A DNA stretch of 13,273 bases from Thermomucor indicae-seudaticae (taxonomy: Eukaryota > Mucoromycota > Mucoromycetes > Mucorales > Lichtheimiaceae): assembly GCA_000787465.1 (NCBI GenBank), contig JSYX01000777.1:1-13273 (forward strand), read 5' to 3'. Under the pieces are notes generated by a model, which was not told the origin of the DNA, did not search any database, and saw nothing but the letters and a program-made list of their open reading frames with translations. Made by a program: the position numbers and the translations under genes. Position 1 is the stretch's first letter. Each line of letters starts with the position of its first letter. Shown here in pieces: positions 1 through 9,400 of this stretch.

Positions 1-245
1 AGATTGGCTGCCGAGGCAAAGGCCGCAGAGGAAGCTCGACTTGCTGCTGAAGCCAAAGCCAAAGAAGAAGAGGAAGCCAGATTAGCGGCTGAAGCCAAGG
101 CCAAAGAAGAAGAAGCAAGACGTGCTGAAGAAGAAGAGGAAGCCCGATTAGCGGCCGAAGCTAAGGCCAAGGAAGAAGAAGCTAGACTAGCCGAGGAAGC
201 CAAAGCAAAGGAAGAGGCCAAGGCAAAGGAAGAAGCCGCTGCCGA
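1..245 (+). repeat. Degenerate in-frame tandem repeat coding RLAAEAKAKEEEA units
   Basis: Copies of a GAAGCCAAGGCCAAAGAAGAAGAA-like core recur through this stretch, with spacing that changes in multiples of three. Wobble positions differ between copies (GCC/GCT/GCG, AAG/AAA) while the protein unit stays the same. That points to selection on the peptide rather than very recent slippage. Unit length varies through gain or loss of Glu codons. Confidence 0.8.
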
Positions 246-507
246 GGAATCAAACGAAGCACAGGCCACCGAGCATAAAGACGAATCCGAGCACAAGGAA
301 TCCCCTGTTGCACAAGAACAAGAAAAGACCATTCAACGGCCTGAACCTGCCGTTCCTGTACCTCTGAATCCCAACGAGGTCAACCCGCAAATACCAATGG
401 CGATCAACAAAGAAGCTCCAGCCGGCAAGACCGGTGCTGTTCCAGATCATCCTCCCCAGAATGCAGCTGCGGATAACAACCAGAAAGGCCGCTGCACTAT
501 CATGTAA
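1..507 (+). CDS. C-terminal part of a CaaX-box, Ala/Glu/Lys/Arg-repeat protein (5' partial)
   Basis: The frame is open from the first base to TAA at 505-507, so the true start lies upstream of the window. The first ~80 residues are built from about five imperfect copies of RLAAEAKAKEEEA (12-20 residues each). Such charged repeats normally form a long single alpha helix or coiled coil. A Glu/Gln/Pro-rich, probably disordered segment of about 80 residues follows, and the protein ends GRCTIM. The last four residues, CTIM, fit a CaaX box; Met in the last place favours farnesylation. I infer a protein tethered to a membrane by a C-terminal lipid, with a rigid helical or flexible tail. No catalytic domain lies in the visible part and I do not recognise the family. 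Low-complexity repeats make homology inference unreliable. Confidence is high that it is coding and low on its role. Confidence 0.8.
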   Translation, partial: RLAAEAKAAEEARLAAEAKAKEEEEARLAAEAKAKEEEARRAEEEEEARLAAEAKAKEEEARLAEEAKAKEEAKAKEEAAAEESNEAQATEHKDESEHKESPVAQEQEKTIQRPEPAVPVPLNPNEVNPQIPMAINKEAPAGKTGAVPDHPPQNAAADNNQKGRCTIM

Positions 508-668
508 AGACAAACATAATCCCCAACTTTTTGTATATCTTATCCCTTGTAGTAGTTCCCAAGAAAGAAAGACGTTCCTTTAATATAACTTTTATCTTTT
601 ATTCCTCCCCTTTTTTCCGCAGCTGATTTTGTATAAACCTCTTCTTCACCCCCATGGACATGGCTGCA

Positions 669-674
669 AATAAA
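669..674 (+). terminator. Candidate poly(A) signal AATAAA for the CaaX-protein gene
   Basis: A perfect AATAAA lies 162 nt after the stop codon on the same strand. Fungal poly(A) signals are loose, so this is only a candidate. Confidence 0.3.
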
Positions 675-1140
675 CAATATGTACACCCTGTAGTGCTTCT
701 TATTCGGTGGTAAGCAAAAATGTACCATGGAAAATGAAGTGTGCTTATGAAAGGCACCGGTCAGTGTAACAACGTCTTTGCGGGCAAAGATATGATCTCG
801 TATGCACATATAGAACCAGTAAATGAATGGCAAGCCGTTTGGCCAAAGGTCTTGTGCTCGAATGAAATGAGCTGACAGAGCGTGCAGTATCGCCGGCTGG
901 TTATCATCACTTTTAGCAGACCAAAAGGTCAGGAACCAAGTACTGGGCGCCAATAAAACCCCATTTGTACATAGCCTCAACCACCTGCATCAATCGACTC
1001 CTAGTGCTGCCATCACCCTGCAGGCCCTTCATGGATGATGGGGCCCGTCGTCTGCAATGGCCTTTTACTCCTCAGCCAAGTCCCCCACCCTTGCTGTGGC
1101 AAGTGCTATTATCAGGAGAGAAAAAGTACATACACATGGA

Positions 1141-1146
1141 TTTATT
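1141..1146 (-). terminator. Candidate poly(A) signal AATAAA for the MFS gene
   Basis: AATAAA on the minus strand begins about 8 nt past the MFS stop codon. This is very close to the stop, implying a short 3' UTR if used. Confidence 0.3.
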
Positions 1147-1153
1147 CATCGTT

Positions 1154-3181
1154 TTACAATCTCTTGGAGACATAATTGTTCGCATTTAGTCGCATACTCG
1201 CAATAAACGTAACTGTGGCTATGCCAGCCAGCATCAACCAGCTGAGGTGGACTCGGATAGTAAAGGGTATCCACGTCGCAGCGATAATGCTAGAATAGAA
1301 CAAGCGTGTCTTTTAGCCTTTCCTTGTATTGACTATGACTAGCTTCATCACTTACGACGACCAGATCGCGCCACACGACGCTGGTCCCAGTGCACGCATC
1401 GCGCTAGAGCAACCTAGTCCACACCCGCTGTTAAAAGTTCTGTTTTCCCCCCCCCCTTCTGTTCTCTATTTTGCGCCACACTTGCATTGAGAAAACGCAT
1501 TGATTGCCCCGAGGGCGTCCCTCCGCGGCGCTGCATTGTTGATAAGGACAACGACGCCCGTAAATACAACCGTTTGGCAAAGCGTTTTCATTCCCAGGCC
1601 AGTCAACAATCCCACCCAGCCCCACAAGGACGTTCCTTGGCCGTACAGGTACCGAATGCAGCCGTGAAGTCCAAACACAACGATACTCAGCAGCAGCGCC
1701 AACCGGAACAATCGGAGGCTGCCACCAAACCACGCCGTCAGTCGATGGAACAAGAAAAACTGGACAAACAGCGTCACGCAACCTGCAAATGATAGTGCAC
1801 TACCAAGCTCGCTGGAATCTAGGCCGAGACCACCTTCATCTTCTCGTGTCGCTGACCAGATCGGAAACAACTCTGCGATGCCATTTATGACAAAGTTAGC
1901 CCACCAACCAACACCAATAGTCGTAGCCGTAATACCATCATAGAAAACATTCTGGTACGCTACCAAGCCGTACGTAGCGCAAATAGCCACAACAGCAGGC
2001 GTCAGAGTTGTTGCCCACAAACGACTAGGACAACAAGATCGCTCGCGACCACAAGCTTCTTCCTCAAATGCCTGGTCGCGTTCTGCAGCGTCGTCTGCTA
2101 GCAATGCCTGTTCCTCTTCCTCTCCCTCTCGGCGCTCTTTTGTCGTCAGCGTTTCCTCCAGGAACAAGAACCCAGCGATCCAGCCAAGACTCGCAATCGA
2201 GGATGCCGCGAAACAGGGCAAAAAGTATGGGTATTCCGTCAGAAAATCAGTGATTCGACCGCCCTGAGCAAACAACGCAGGATACTTTTGCACAGGGTCC
2301 GATAAATAGCCTGTACAATGTATTTTCATCTATATCAGCATTTAAAGCAAAGGTTACATGAACTACCACATATCTTGCCTCCTAGCAATGCGCCAACGAT
2401 GCCTCCGAGACCAAAGACTACTTGAAGCAATGAGAATGCTCGTGCTCGTTGAGCATCCGGGTGTTCGGATGTGAGCTCCGATACCATGCTCTTTAGCACT
2501 GCAATATTGCCGTCCTGCCCCCATTTTCTTTCCTTTTCAGTGGTATCACTCACAACAAGAATGATGCTTACTCACCAGCAGTCCCGAAATGATTTTCGTC
2601 ATCAATGCCCACGTATATGTCTTGGACAATCCAAAGCACAGTATTCCGAGAGTCGTCGTCGCCAATCCGCAAAGGACCACAGGCCGCCTACTGGTCCGGT
2701 CCGAAAGCATACCAAGTGGCATGGCTAAAAAAGGGAACCATTTTGTAAATAATGATGCTTTTGCCCCTTTCTTCTTCCTCGAGACGTGCCTGAAAACAGC
2801 TGTGATATACCAAAGGCTGAAGACAAGAGTCCCACGTAGTAGCCTATCTGTGTTTCCTACCCGACGCCAAAATCTCGGACCATCTGTAGAATGTGGAAAA
2901 AGCTTGTATCACCCTCTTATTTCCCGGGTATTCTGATCGTCTCCTTTGTCTCGCTTACGAAATAAATGAACGGCACATGGATGCTGAAGCTTACAGGCTC
3001 CTAGAACACGTAAAGAAAGAAGAAGTGTGAGTTCAAGGAACACGCATGCTGGTTGCGCCCCCCCCTCTCTGAAGAGATCACACAATCGCCATTTCGACGC
3101 GGTTCAGACCAAGATCACACTTACAGCAAAGCGCACTGCGCAAATGAGAGCCAACTGTTTGTATGGAAGCGGTTTCTCCAT
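1154..3181 (-). CDS. Major facilitator superfamily transporter, eight exons, with an in-frame TAG at codon 42
   Basis: Exons read on the minus strand: 3181-3125, 3000-2959, 2883-2790, 2724-2576, 2514-2367, 2310-1486, 1413-1356, 1289-1154. They total 1509 nt in one phase, or 503 codons with the final stop. This fits a fungal 12-helix MFS carrier of the plasma or vacuolar membrane; the substrate is unknown. The best markers are helix 1 reading into EPVSFSIHVPFIYF and MVRDF, MFS motif A as GMLSDRTSRRP (codons 69-79), GLLDGNIAVLKSM, and late block RALGPASCG. A highly acidic cytosolic loop (about codons 220-260) separates the two six-helix halves. The start at 3181 is the Met just before the first helix; an in-frame Met at 3337 is possible. 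Introns 2725-2789 and 1414-1485 need GC-AG borders. Codon 42 (2859-2857) is TAG between two conserved blocks, so the gene is either recently broken or spliced around it. The family call is secure; functionality is uncertain. Confidence 0.85.
1414..1485 (-). other. Inferred GC-AG intron in the MFS gene (donor AAT|GCAAGT)
   Basis: The 72-nt intron starts GCAAGT, the textbook GC-donor form, and ends GACTAG. It joins NAFSQ to CCSSAMRALGP in phase and preserves the usual spacing between the late GQ and GP blocks of the family. The intron also contains a run of ten G on the minus strand (C at 1447-1456 on +). A GT four bases further in would break the frame unless a different acceptor is used. Confidence 0.7.
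2725..2789 (-). other. Inferred GC-AG intron in the MFS gene (donor CAG|GCACGT)
   Basis: To join QLFS to AMPLGMLSDR in phase, the 65-nt intron must begin with GC (GCACGT) and end TTTTTTAG. No GT donor at this point keeps the frame. Confidence 0.6.
2857..2859 (-). other. In-frame TAG inside the MFS coding frame, also a possible splice acceptor
   Basis: The third exon reads MVRDFGVG, TAG, then ETQIGYYVGLL. Both sides match the usual MVRDF...IGYY spacing of fungal MFS proteins, so TAG sits where a variable residue is expected. The same TAG could serve as the AG of an alternative acceptor. Joining 2959 to 2856 removes the stop in phase and drops nine codons, including MVRDF. Confidence 0.75.
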
Positions 3182-3665
3182 AAACGTGTCTCGTACTGAT
3201 AATGACAGAAGCGAGAAAGAAAAGGGCTGCACGGGGAAAAAGCGCGCCTTCTTGATCGAAGTTCGAGAGATAACACTATATTTGTGCACTTCCGGGCGCG
3301 GGGAAAAGTGGCCGAAAGTACCCCAATGCATCAGCATGAACCAATTGTATTAGTCAATAACGCTTTGTTTATCTCCCTTCTCTTTCCGTGAAACCGCTAA
3401 TACACGCTTCAAAACAACGTTTAGGGTCTTTATCTCAAACTGGTTTCCCCATCGTGCGACCCCTTGCTGCCTCGTTGATATTCGAAGGCTTTTAATGAAG
3501 CATTGAATACACGAGCAAGCTTGCGTAAGCGCATCAGGGTCGACTCCGTCGTACATCCTTTACGCTACTTGGTTTGCCGTAATGACGTTTTTACCAAGAC
3601 AGCCTGTCGCAAGACGATGGCAATAATCCGAGCGACTCCCTTCCATCAGTGACTTTATGTTTTAG
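3182..3665. promoter_or_regulatory. Divergent intergenic region between the MFS gene and the Cys-rich ORF
   Basis: This lies between two genes transcribed away from each other and probably holds both promoters. CCAAT occurs on the + strand at 3323-3327 and 3341-3345, about 145-165 nt upstream of the MFS start. The + strand ends in a pyrimidine-rich run and TTTTAG immediately before the ATG at 3666, which could be the acceptor of an intron with a 5' exon in this region. Open frames here (for example minus 3556-3350) resemble no known family. Confidence 0.4.
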
Positions 3666-4040
3666 ATGAACCAGGAAGCGTCATCCAAGCAAAACCTTTC
3701 AATAGTCCTGCCTCCGCGTGATAGTCGACTGGCCACGCCATAACTGTTGCGAGTTCCGTCAAGTTCAGAGGTACCTTGTTGTTATGCCAATTGTGATCGG
3801 CCGCTTTATCTTTTCAAGGACACGCTTTCAGGTGATTCGTCATATATCGACAATCAGACTTGGACACGTGGCCGTTGTTTATTTCACAGAAACGTTACCT
3901 TGGATGTAAAAGGGTCGGTAGAAGGCAACGGACCAATCGGAACTGATCCTTTTTGCCGAAATTGCTGTGAACACAGAATGTGGAGTCTGAGGGCCAAAGT
4001 CCTTTGCGTAAGAGCCAAGGCAGCGACGGGAACTAGATAA
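3666..4040 (+). CDS. Possible small Cys-rich (zinc-binding-like) protein, two exons
   Basis: I join 3666-3717 to 3769-4040 across a 51-nt intron (GTGATAG...TTCAG) that removes an in-frame TAA at 3741-3743. The product has 107 residues. It contains CCYANC (21-26), a lone Cys in RGRCLFH (54), then FCRNCCEH (79-86) and Cys97. This C-x3-C...C-x2-C arrangement suggests a metal-binding fold, perhaps nucleic-acid or protein binding, but I do not recognise the family. The stop overlaps the channel start codon as TAATG, which is odd for two separate eukaryotic genes. It could be a separate gene with a transcript overlapping the channel gene, the first cistron of a shared transcript, or an upstream ORF. 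The sequence TTTTAG before the ATG leaves room for an upstream exon. An in-frame fusion to the channel would need an improbable 29-nt intron (4008-4036). Confidence 0.45.
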
Positions 4041-6450
4041 TGTCCGTAAGCAATGAAGCTTTCCTGTGCATTGGCGATGAAATCATACTCTACGATGAGG
4101 GCGGTAATGTGCTCATAAGCGAGAATCCCCTCGAGACACGTGCATGCACTCGACCCGAAACCGATCAGCGCCTAGCCGTCGAAGCCTTAGGCACTCGCAT
4201 CTTCCGAATCGAACCCCAGCAATCCTACACTGAACGCCGCAATCTCGAGCAATTCCTCGGCGGCGATCAGGATTTGTATTACGAAGGCTCACCGGACGAA
4301 CTGATTGAGCTGAGCGTACTCGAGTCCAAAGCGTCCAAAGAACGTTCGCAGAACGAGACTGAACGACGTCGACGTCATGGCAAACCGGTACTCTACGGCG
4401 AAGTCATTCAGCTCTACAATGCCCACTTTCAAAAGTATTTGGCTGTCACGGGACGTACCTGCAAATCTGACGTTTCGCGGCTGCAAGTCAATTTATCAAA
4501 GGACAGCGTAGGCTACTTTAAGATCACGCCGCGCTATCGGATACGCGTGGATGGCGAACCAGTACGCCTCGGAGATACGATTGCGATTCAATGCCTTCGC
4601 CCTGAAGGCTATCTCAATGTCTCTTCCAAGACCTTGCGCTCTGACGTATTTGATATGGAATACCGTGAAGTCTATACACATACACGGATCGCTTCCTGGA
4701 CCTTGAGGCGGCATTGTGCAGCAAACGCTGTTCAGGATAACAACAGCAGAACAAAGTACATTAACTCGAGTCAATATGTTCGATTTTATCACAAAGAAAT
4801 GGAAGCGTATTTGGAGGCGCCAGTATTAAAGCGGTAAGTCAATGTTTGCTTTAAGCGATCCCCATGTTGGTTGGTGCATCAATGTTTGTGTCTTGATCGG
4901 ATCTACGGGAAAAAAACAGGGACAAGAATTACTTGCGCCTGAAAAAGCACATTATAAATCCACTGGACCCTAAAGAAAGCGATTCACCCTTGGCATTTTG
5001 GGAGGTAGTATAAGTTTGTCCCCCAATACAAACTGGAAATCTCAATTGCTGCTGCCAAAATAGCTCGAAAATGTGGATGGTTCAAAGGGCTCCAAGATCC
5101 GATGGAAACGCCCAGTGAGAATACGCCATGCAGCTTCCAGAGCATACTTGTACATCGATCCTAGTAACGTCAGCATTGACATGAATACACACAAGGTCTC
5201 TTTCGAATTTGGTCTTGTGCGTCAGCCTCGTTGTGAAGAAAACAACGATGCTACTCTTTTTATGCTTGTTCCAATATCGCAGCCATCACATTCTGGAGTT
5301 CCTTTCGGATCCTATGTGCGCATACAGCATGTTTTGACAAAATGCTGGATGCATGCGTCAGCAAACGAAGCACTTGGAACATCTTCACCGCTGCCCATGC
5401 GGTTCACCCTCGCTCCGGATACACTGGATAATCATCAACCCGGCATCAGTGGTAACGGCATGCCCTCTTTGACTGCCGCTGCTGACCGCTATTTTTCCAC
5501 AAGTGCAAGCGTTTACCCTACACAACAGAGCGAGGCTGAAGCCAATACGACTTATCATATCTCCGGATCTCAGGATTTCTACTATCACGACTGCTTTTCG
5601 ATTACCCTTGTAAACAAGCAGCTCACAGATACCTTTAACATTGTCAATGAACTATTGCCTCACTTGCAACATTTCCTAAGTCAAGACCGTCCTTTTGTAG
5701 ACCAGAACTCAAGTCGCTTTCCTATTTCCGACGAAGAACTAAGCTCCATGACGGAAGTTTTGGTACGTACAATCAATCAGAAGTTTTGTTGGCTTAGGAA
5801 ATAACGGTAAGCTCTGCAGCGAGCGTTAGTGTACTTTTGTACGGAAAGCAAAGAAATCGATCCTACGCAGCGCGTGGGTCTAGCGAATGAATGTAAGCTT
5901 TCCAATCATGCCACCTTCTATCCGTCTAAACTAGCTTTATTTACAAGAGCATCCTATTCAAAATAGACCATCAAGCTTTGCTACGAGATATTGGGGTTAT
6001 TGAAGCAGCCATAAACATTATCCAAGTGCCTTTCAACTTGGCGAAAAGATATGAGGTCCATGCCAGTCTTCGTCGTCGCTCTGCCAGAGCGAAGCAGGAT
6101 CAACATCGAACCCAAGAAGATGCGGTGTCAATAGCTGATATCCTTTCAGGACGAGAAGAGCGGCTGCAGAGCATCCTGTCACTTTGCTACAGTCTCCTGA
6201 GAGTCTTCCTTATAAAATCGGATACAAACACGGACACCGACGAGCTAGCAAAGAATCAACGCCATGTACTAGATGTAGCAGGTGACGCCGGCATAGATAT
6301 TTTCATACGGCATATTCCATGCGGGCTGGGCGCCACAGACATGTTGGTGCAGTTGGTCCACGACAATAGCAGCGTCATTGAATCTATTTCCATGGTGAAG
6401 CCCCAGGCCGTCAAAATCTTTACGAACATCGCCATCCAGGAAACCCGCAA
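4040..6450 (+). other. Channel N-terminal region: suppressor-like trefoil, MIR and first RIH (IP3-binding-core equivalent)
   Basis: Residues ~1-225 correspond to the suppressor domain: FLCIGDEI, the FRIEPQQSY block, and QNETERRRR followed by GEVIQLYN. MIR follows to about residue 450 (VRIRHAASRAYLYI, SYVRIQHVLTKCWMHAS). RIH begins at residue ~527 (RALVYFCTES, HQALLRDIGVIEAAINII). Equivalents of the animal type 1 IP3 contacts, by eye: R265-T-T-G-R269 becomes R271-L-K-K-H275 (4936-4950). R504/K508/R511 becomes E550/A554/R557. Y567-R-K569 becomes L644-A-K646. Only R271, R557 and K646 are kept, so ordinary IP3 binding is doubtful. Confidence 0.75.
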
Positions 6451-9400
6451 GACGCTGCAAAGATTGCTGCGTGCAACAGATGTTTTTGAAACGAGACACG
6501 ACTACGAGGCAGCAAGCGCACTAGATCTCTTGAGCGCTCTCTGTTACACTGACAAGTCCGGTTCGCTGGCGACATACCGGGATGCCATCGCTCATATGTT
6601 ATCCGAAAACAGTTCTTGCTTGATACAGACGCGAACTAACCAAGAAACAGGCGGCGTGGAAGTTTTGCTTATGGATGATGATCAATGGCGCAGTATGGAT
6701 ACTTTGCTGCAACAGAGCGTGCCTGCCATAACTCGGTTGCTGGACAGCATGTTGAACTTGGCATACTCTTTGTCAATCGGAACAAATGCTCGGTCACTTG
6801 AGGCAATGCGTCGATGCTTCCCAAAGGCGGTTTGTCTGCAAAGTTTGGGCCACATGGGTTTGCCTTATACCGTTCGAGCAAAGTTTTGCGATCTGTTAAA
6901 AGGTACATACTACTGAAGCCGTCCATATTGCACGTTATTGCTCAACAAACTTTCGATTTTGGTAGTTCTCTACATCGAAGTATCACCCTTCAAGCCAGTG
7001 CTTTTGTCAGATTTCACGATTCAGTATGATACTCTCGACGGGTCGAATAAGTATCCTACTGGCAGTACAGGCGCTGCAGGTAGTAGTGTACCAGAATTCT
7101 TCGATCATTTGAAGAGTTGGACGCTTGTGTTCTTGGACGACAAGCGTCACCAAGTATGTATTGAGTATAGAACAATGTAGAAATTGACACAGTATTAACG
7201 GATCCGTATAGTTCACAGCAGCTCGAGACGAGGTTCATTTTGTCATATCAGTGTTACGGCTTGTCTATTCTCAGCTACGGCTTGGATTCTTTACAAAGGC
7301 AGAGGATATTAAGCGACTGTCTCGTGCGCTTATACAAGTTCTTGATGGTCGAACCGATGCTCGGTAAGCTTTACAAGCTATCATTATCCGTCGCATGGGC
7401 TGAGCGTTTTATGTTCCCACCAGTAACGAAGAGCATCTGAAGTCTATCACCTCCGATGCTGCCCGCCACTGGAATGATCGATTTGTCTTGTCAGAGGATA
7501 CTCATCCCCTGATGAATACGAAAATACTGATTTTGGAGATCTTTGACCTCATATTTGAGCTTCGACTACACGTTCGGGTCAATATGCTTGCTTACAAGTG
7601 GAAAAATATGGAAAAGTAGGTTTACTTATTGGTATCAGAGATATATATATTCAGGTTTTGATGTTATATGATTGGCTAGCAATATCGACGACGAGGCGCA
7701 ACGTGCGCCCCGATCTGCACTCAAGGCCATATTTGAAGGCACGATGCTTAAACAGCGAGAAAATGTCTTGATGCCTATTCTCAAAGATATACTTCGCTAT
7801 CAGTATGCGCCTTTGAAGCGGATTGCAGTGATTGTTATGCACAGAATATACAACGACAGTCAAGGTTAGTAACGCGCTACGGTATGTGCAGAGTGTCGTC
7901 TTGTTTACAAGCGTTCATCACGGTAGATTTGTTCAACCGAGCGCAAAAGGTTCTGCTGCTTAGCCAACCGCAGCAGGTCTTTGTGTACCATGGCACGAAG
8001 AAGCGCTTAGGGCAGATACAAGCATCTTTGACCGCAGAGCGATTAGGACTACAACATCTACCACGAGTAGAGAGTATTCTTCGGGAGATTATTGAGCTTC
8101 TCCGCGGTAAAACCTTTGACTTTGACGATAAGCTGATCCCATTTGAAAGCGAGCAAGAACAAGCACAGCAGCGCCCCATTTATTGCATCCTATTCAAGAA
8201 TCTGAATGCACACGGTATCTTAGTTCAGTTGTTGACAGCATTAAGGAACCTAGCCCTACCAGCGGGATCTGCAGCCACTGTCGGATCTAACATGGAGCCG
8301 CTGGATGACGAATTCTCGTTCCTCGGTGTACTAGAGGTGTGCTTCGAGTTTTTAGAAGAATTGATTAGAGAAGACAAAGAGCTTCAGGTAAATTCATGCG
8401 CAACTGTTTATCCAGCAGAAGGCTGACGCGGGGACTGCTAAAGAGTGAACTTCTGTTGGATAACATTGATCTCCTCATTGATATCGGAGGATATCACCCT
8501 CGGTTAGCAGTTGCGCTTTCAAAGATATGCGCGAACAATCTGCACGTCAGCTTGAGGATTCGTGAGGAACACATCAAGCGCATCTTGGAGCAATCAAAGG
8601 GGTTACACGGCGAATATCTGCGTCTTCTCCATGGGTTTGTCAAAGCTCAAGGCAAATTATTGAAGAAGCACCAGGACTCGGTCATGAAGTTTATGATGGA
8701 CGAACGCGCTCTGTACATACCATTTGATACACCTGCTGCTATAATGACTGGACCTGAGAACCGACTCGACTATGGAATCGCGTTGCTGGAACTACTTGCC
8801 GTATGTGGTCAGGGCGACAATACTTTTGTACAGTCGGTAAGTATAGCAACAACGTGGTATATCACATGTTCTTGATGCATAAATAACTAATGTGCCTCGT
8901 TATATAAAGTTTGCTCGGACGATATTCAAGATCCAAGATGTGGTAAACTTGATACAGCATACTAAGGCACCCTTGATACTCAAGACGGCCGTATTGCGAT
9001 TTTTGGCTTCTATTTACCTGGACAATACTGAAGTGTTATCAGAAATCACTCCGAGTGACGATGAGAGTATTCATTCTTTGCTCAAGCTTGCGGAAGATGA
9101 GATAACGTCGTGTCTTCAGCAGCTGCCGGATATGTTGCCGCAGCTTAACTACGTCTGCAACGGGTTACTCATCTTTCTCCGTTCGGTGTTTGAGCACCAT
9201 TTGACTGTGGAAACTACTGTGGATGAAACACTGTATTCGCTTTGTCAGCGCCTTGTGGATCACGTAGTTGATCTATTGTCTGCGACTATAAGCGGGCAGC
9301 TGAATGCAGGGCGTCCTGGCTTACAGCACATGCTTACGTGTCTGGACAGCATGATTAATATAGCAGGTTTTCGAAGCAGTATGGATCCAGAAGCTTTGCG

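Larger units (their letters stand above)
508..1153. other. Convergent intergenic region between the CaaX-protein gene and the MFS gene
   Basis: This holds the 3' flanks of two genes that point at each other. On the + strand AATAAA occurs at 669-674 and 952-957, either of which could serve the upstream gene. On the - strand AATAAA (1146-1141) lies just after the MFS stop. The minus strand has a 146-codon open frame (980-540) starting at TTG. In another frame it has a short open stretch at about 1090-910 that includes MYKWGFIGAQYLVPDLLVC before a stop. I recognise neither and they do not join through a convincing intron, so I call no gene here. Confidence 0.5.

Noticed and set aside
1431..1781. 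Minus-strand open frame of 116 codons overlapping the MFS exon
   Set aside because: It is a shadow of the main MFS exon in another frame.
3027..3353. Plus-strand open frame of 108 codons
   Set aside because: It lies antisense to MFS exon 1 and its upstream region, shows no family features, and the minus-strand exon (PLPYKQLALICAVRFA) is clearly real.
3528..3552. GGGTCGACTCC, resembling a tRNA B box
   Set aside because: No matching A box, T-arm or acceptor stem can be drawn around it.
3350..3556. Minus-strand 68-codon open frame in the divergent region
   Set aside because: It has no recognisable motif, and no splice site joins it to the MFS gene in phase.
5780..5830. Donor-like GGTAAGC at 5806-5812 as the end of channel exon 3
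   Set aside because: An in-frame TAA precedes it. Donor GTACGT at 5763 with acceptor CTGCAG at 5819 joins TEVL to RALVYFCTES in phase.
7240..7440. Plus-strand open frame of 66 codons starting at TTG, lying over a channel exon
   Set aside because: It is the wrong frame. The overlapping frame from 7233 matches the conserved channel sequence and joins the next exon in phase.
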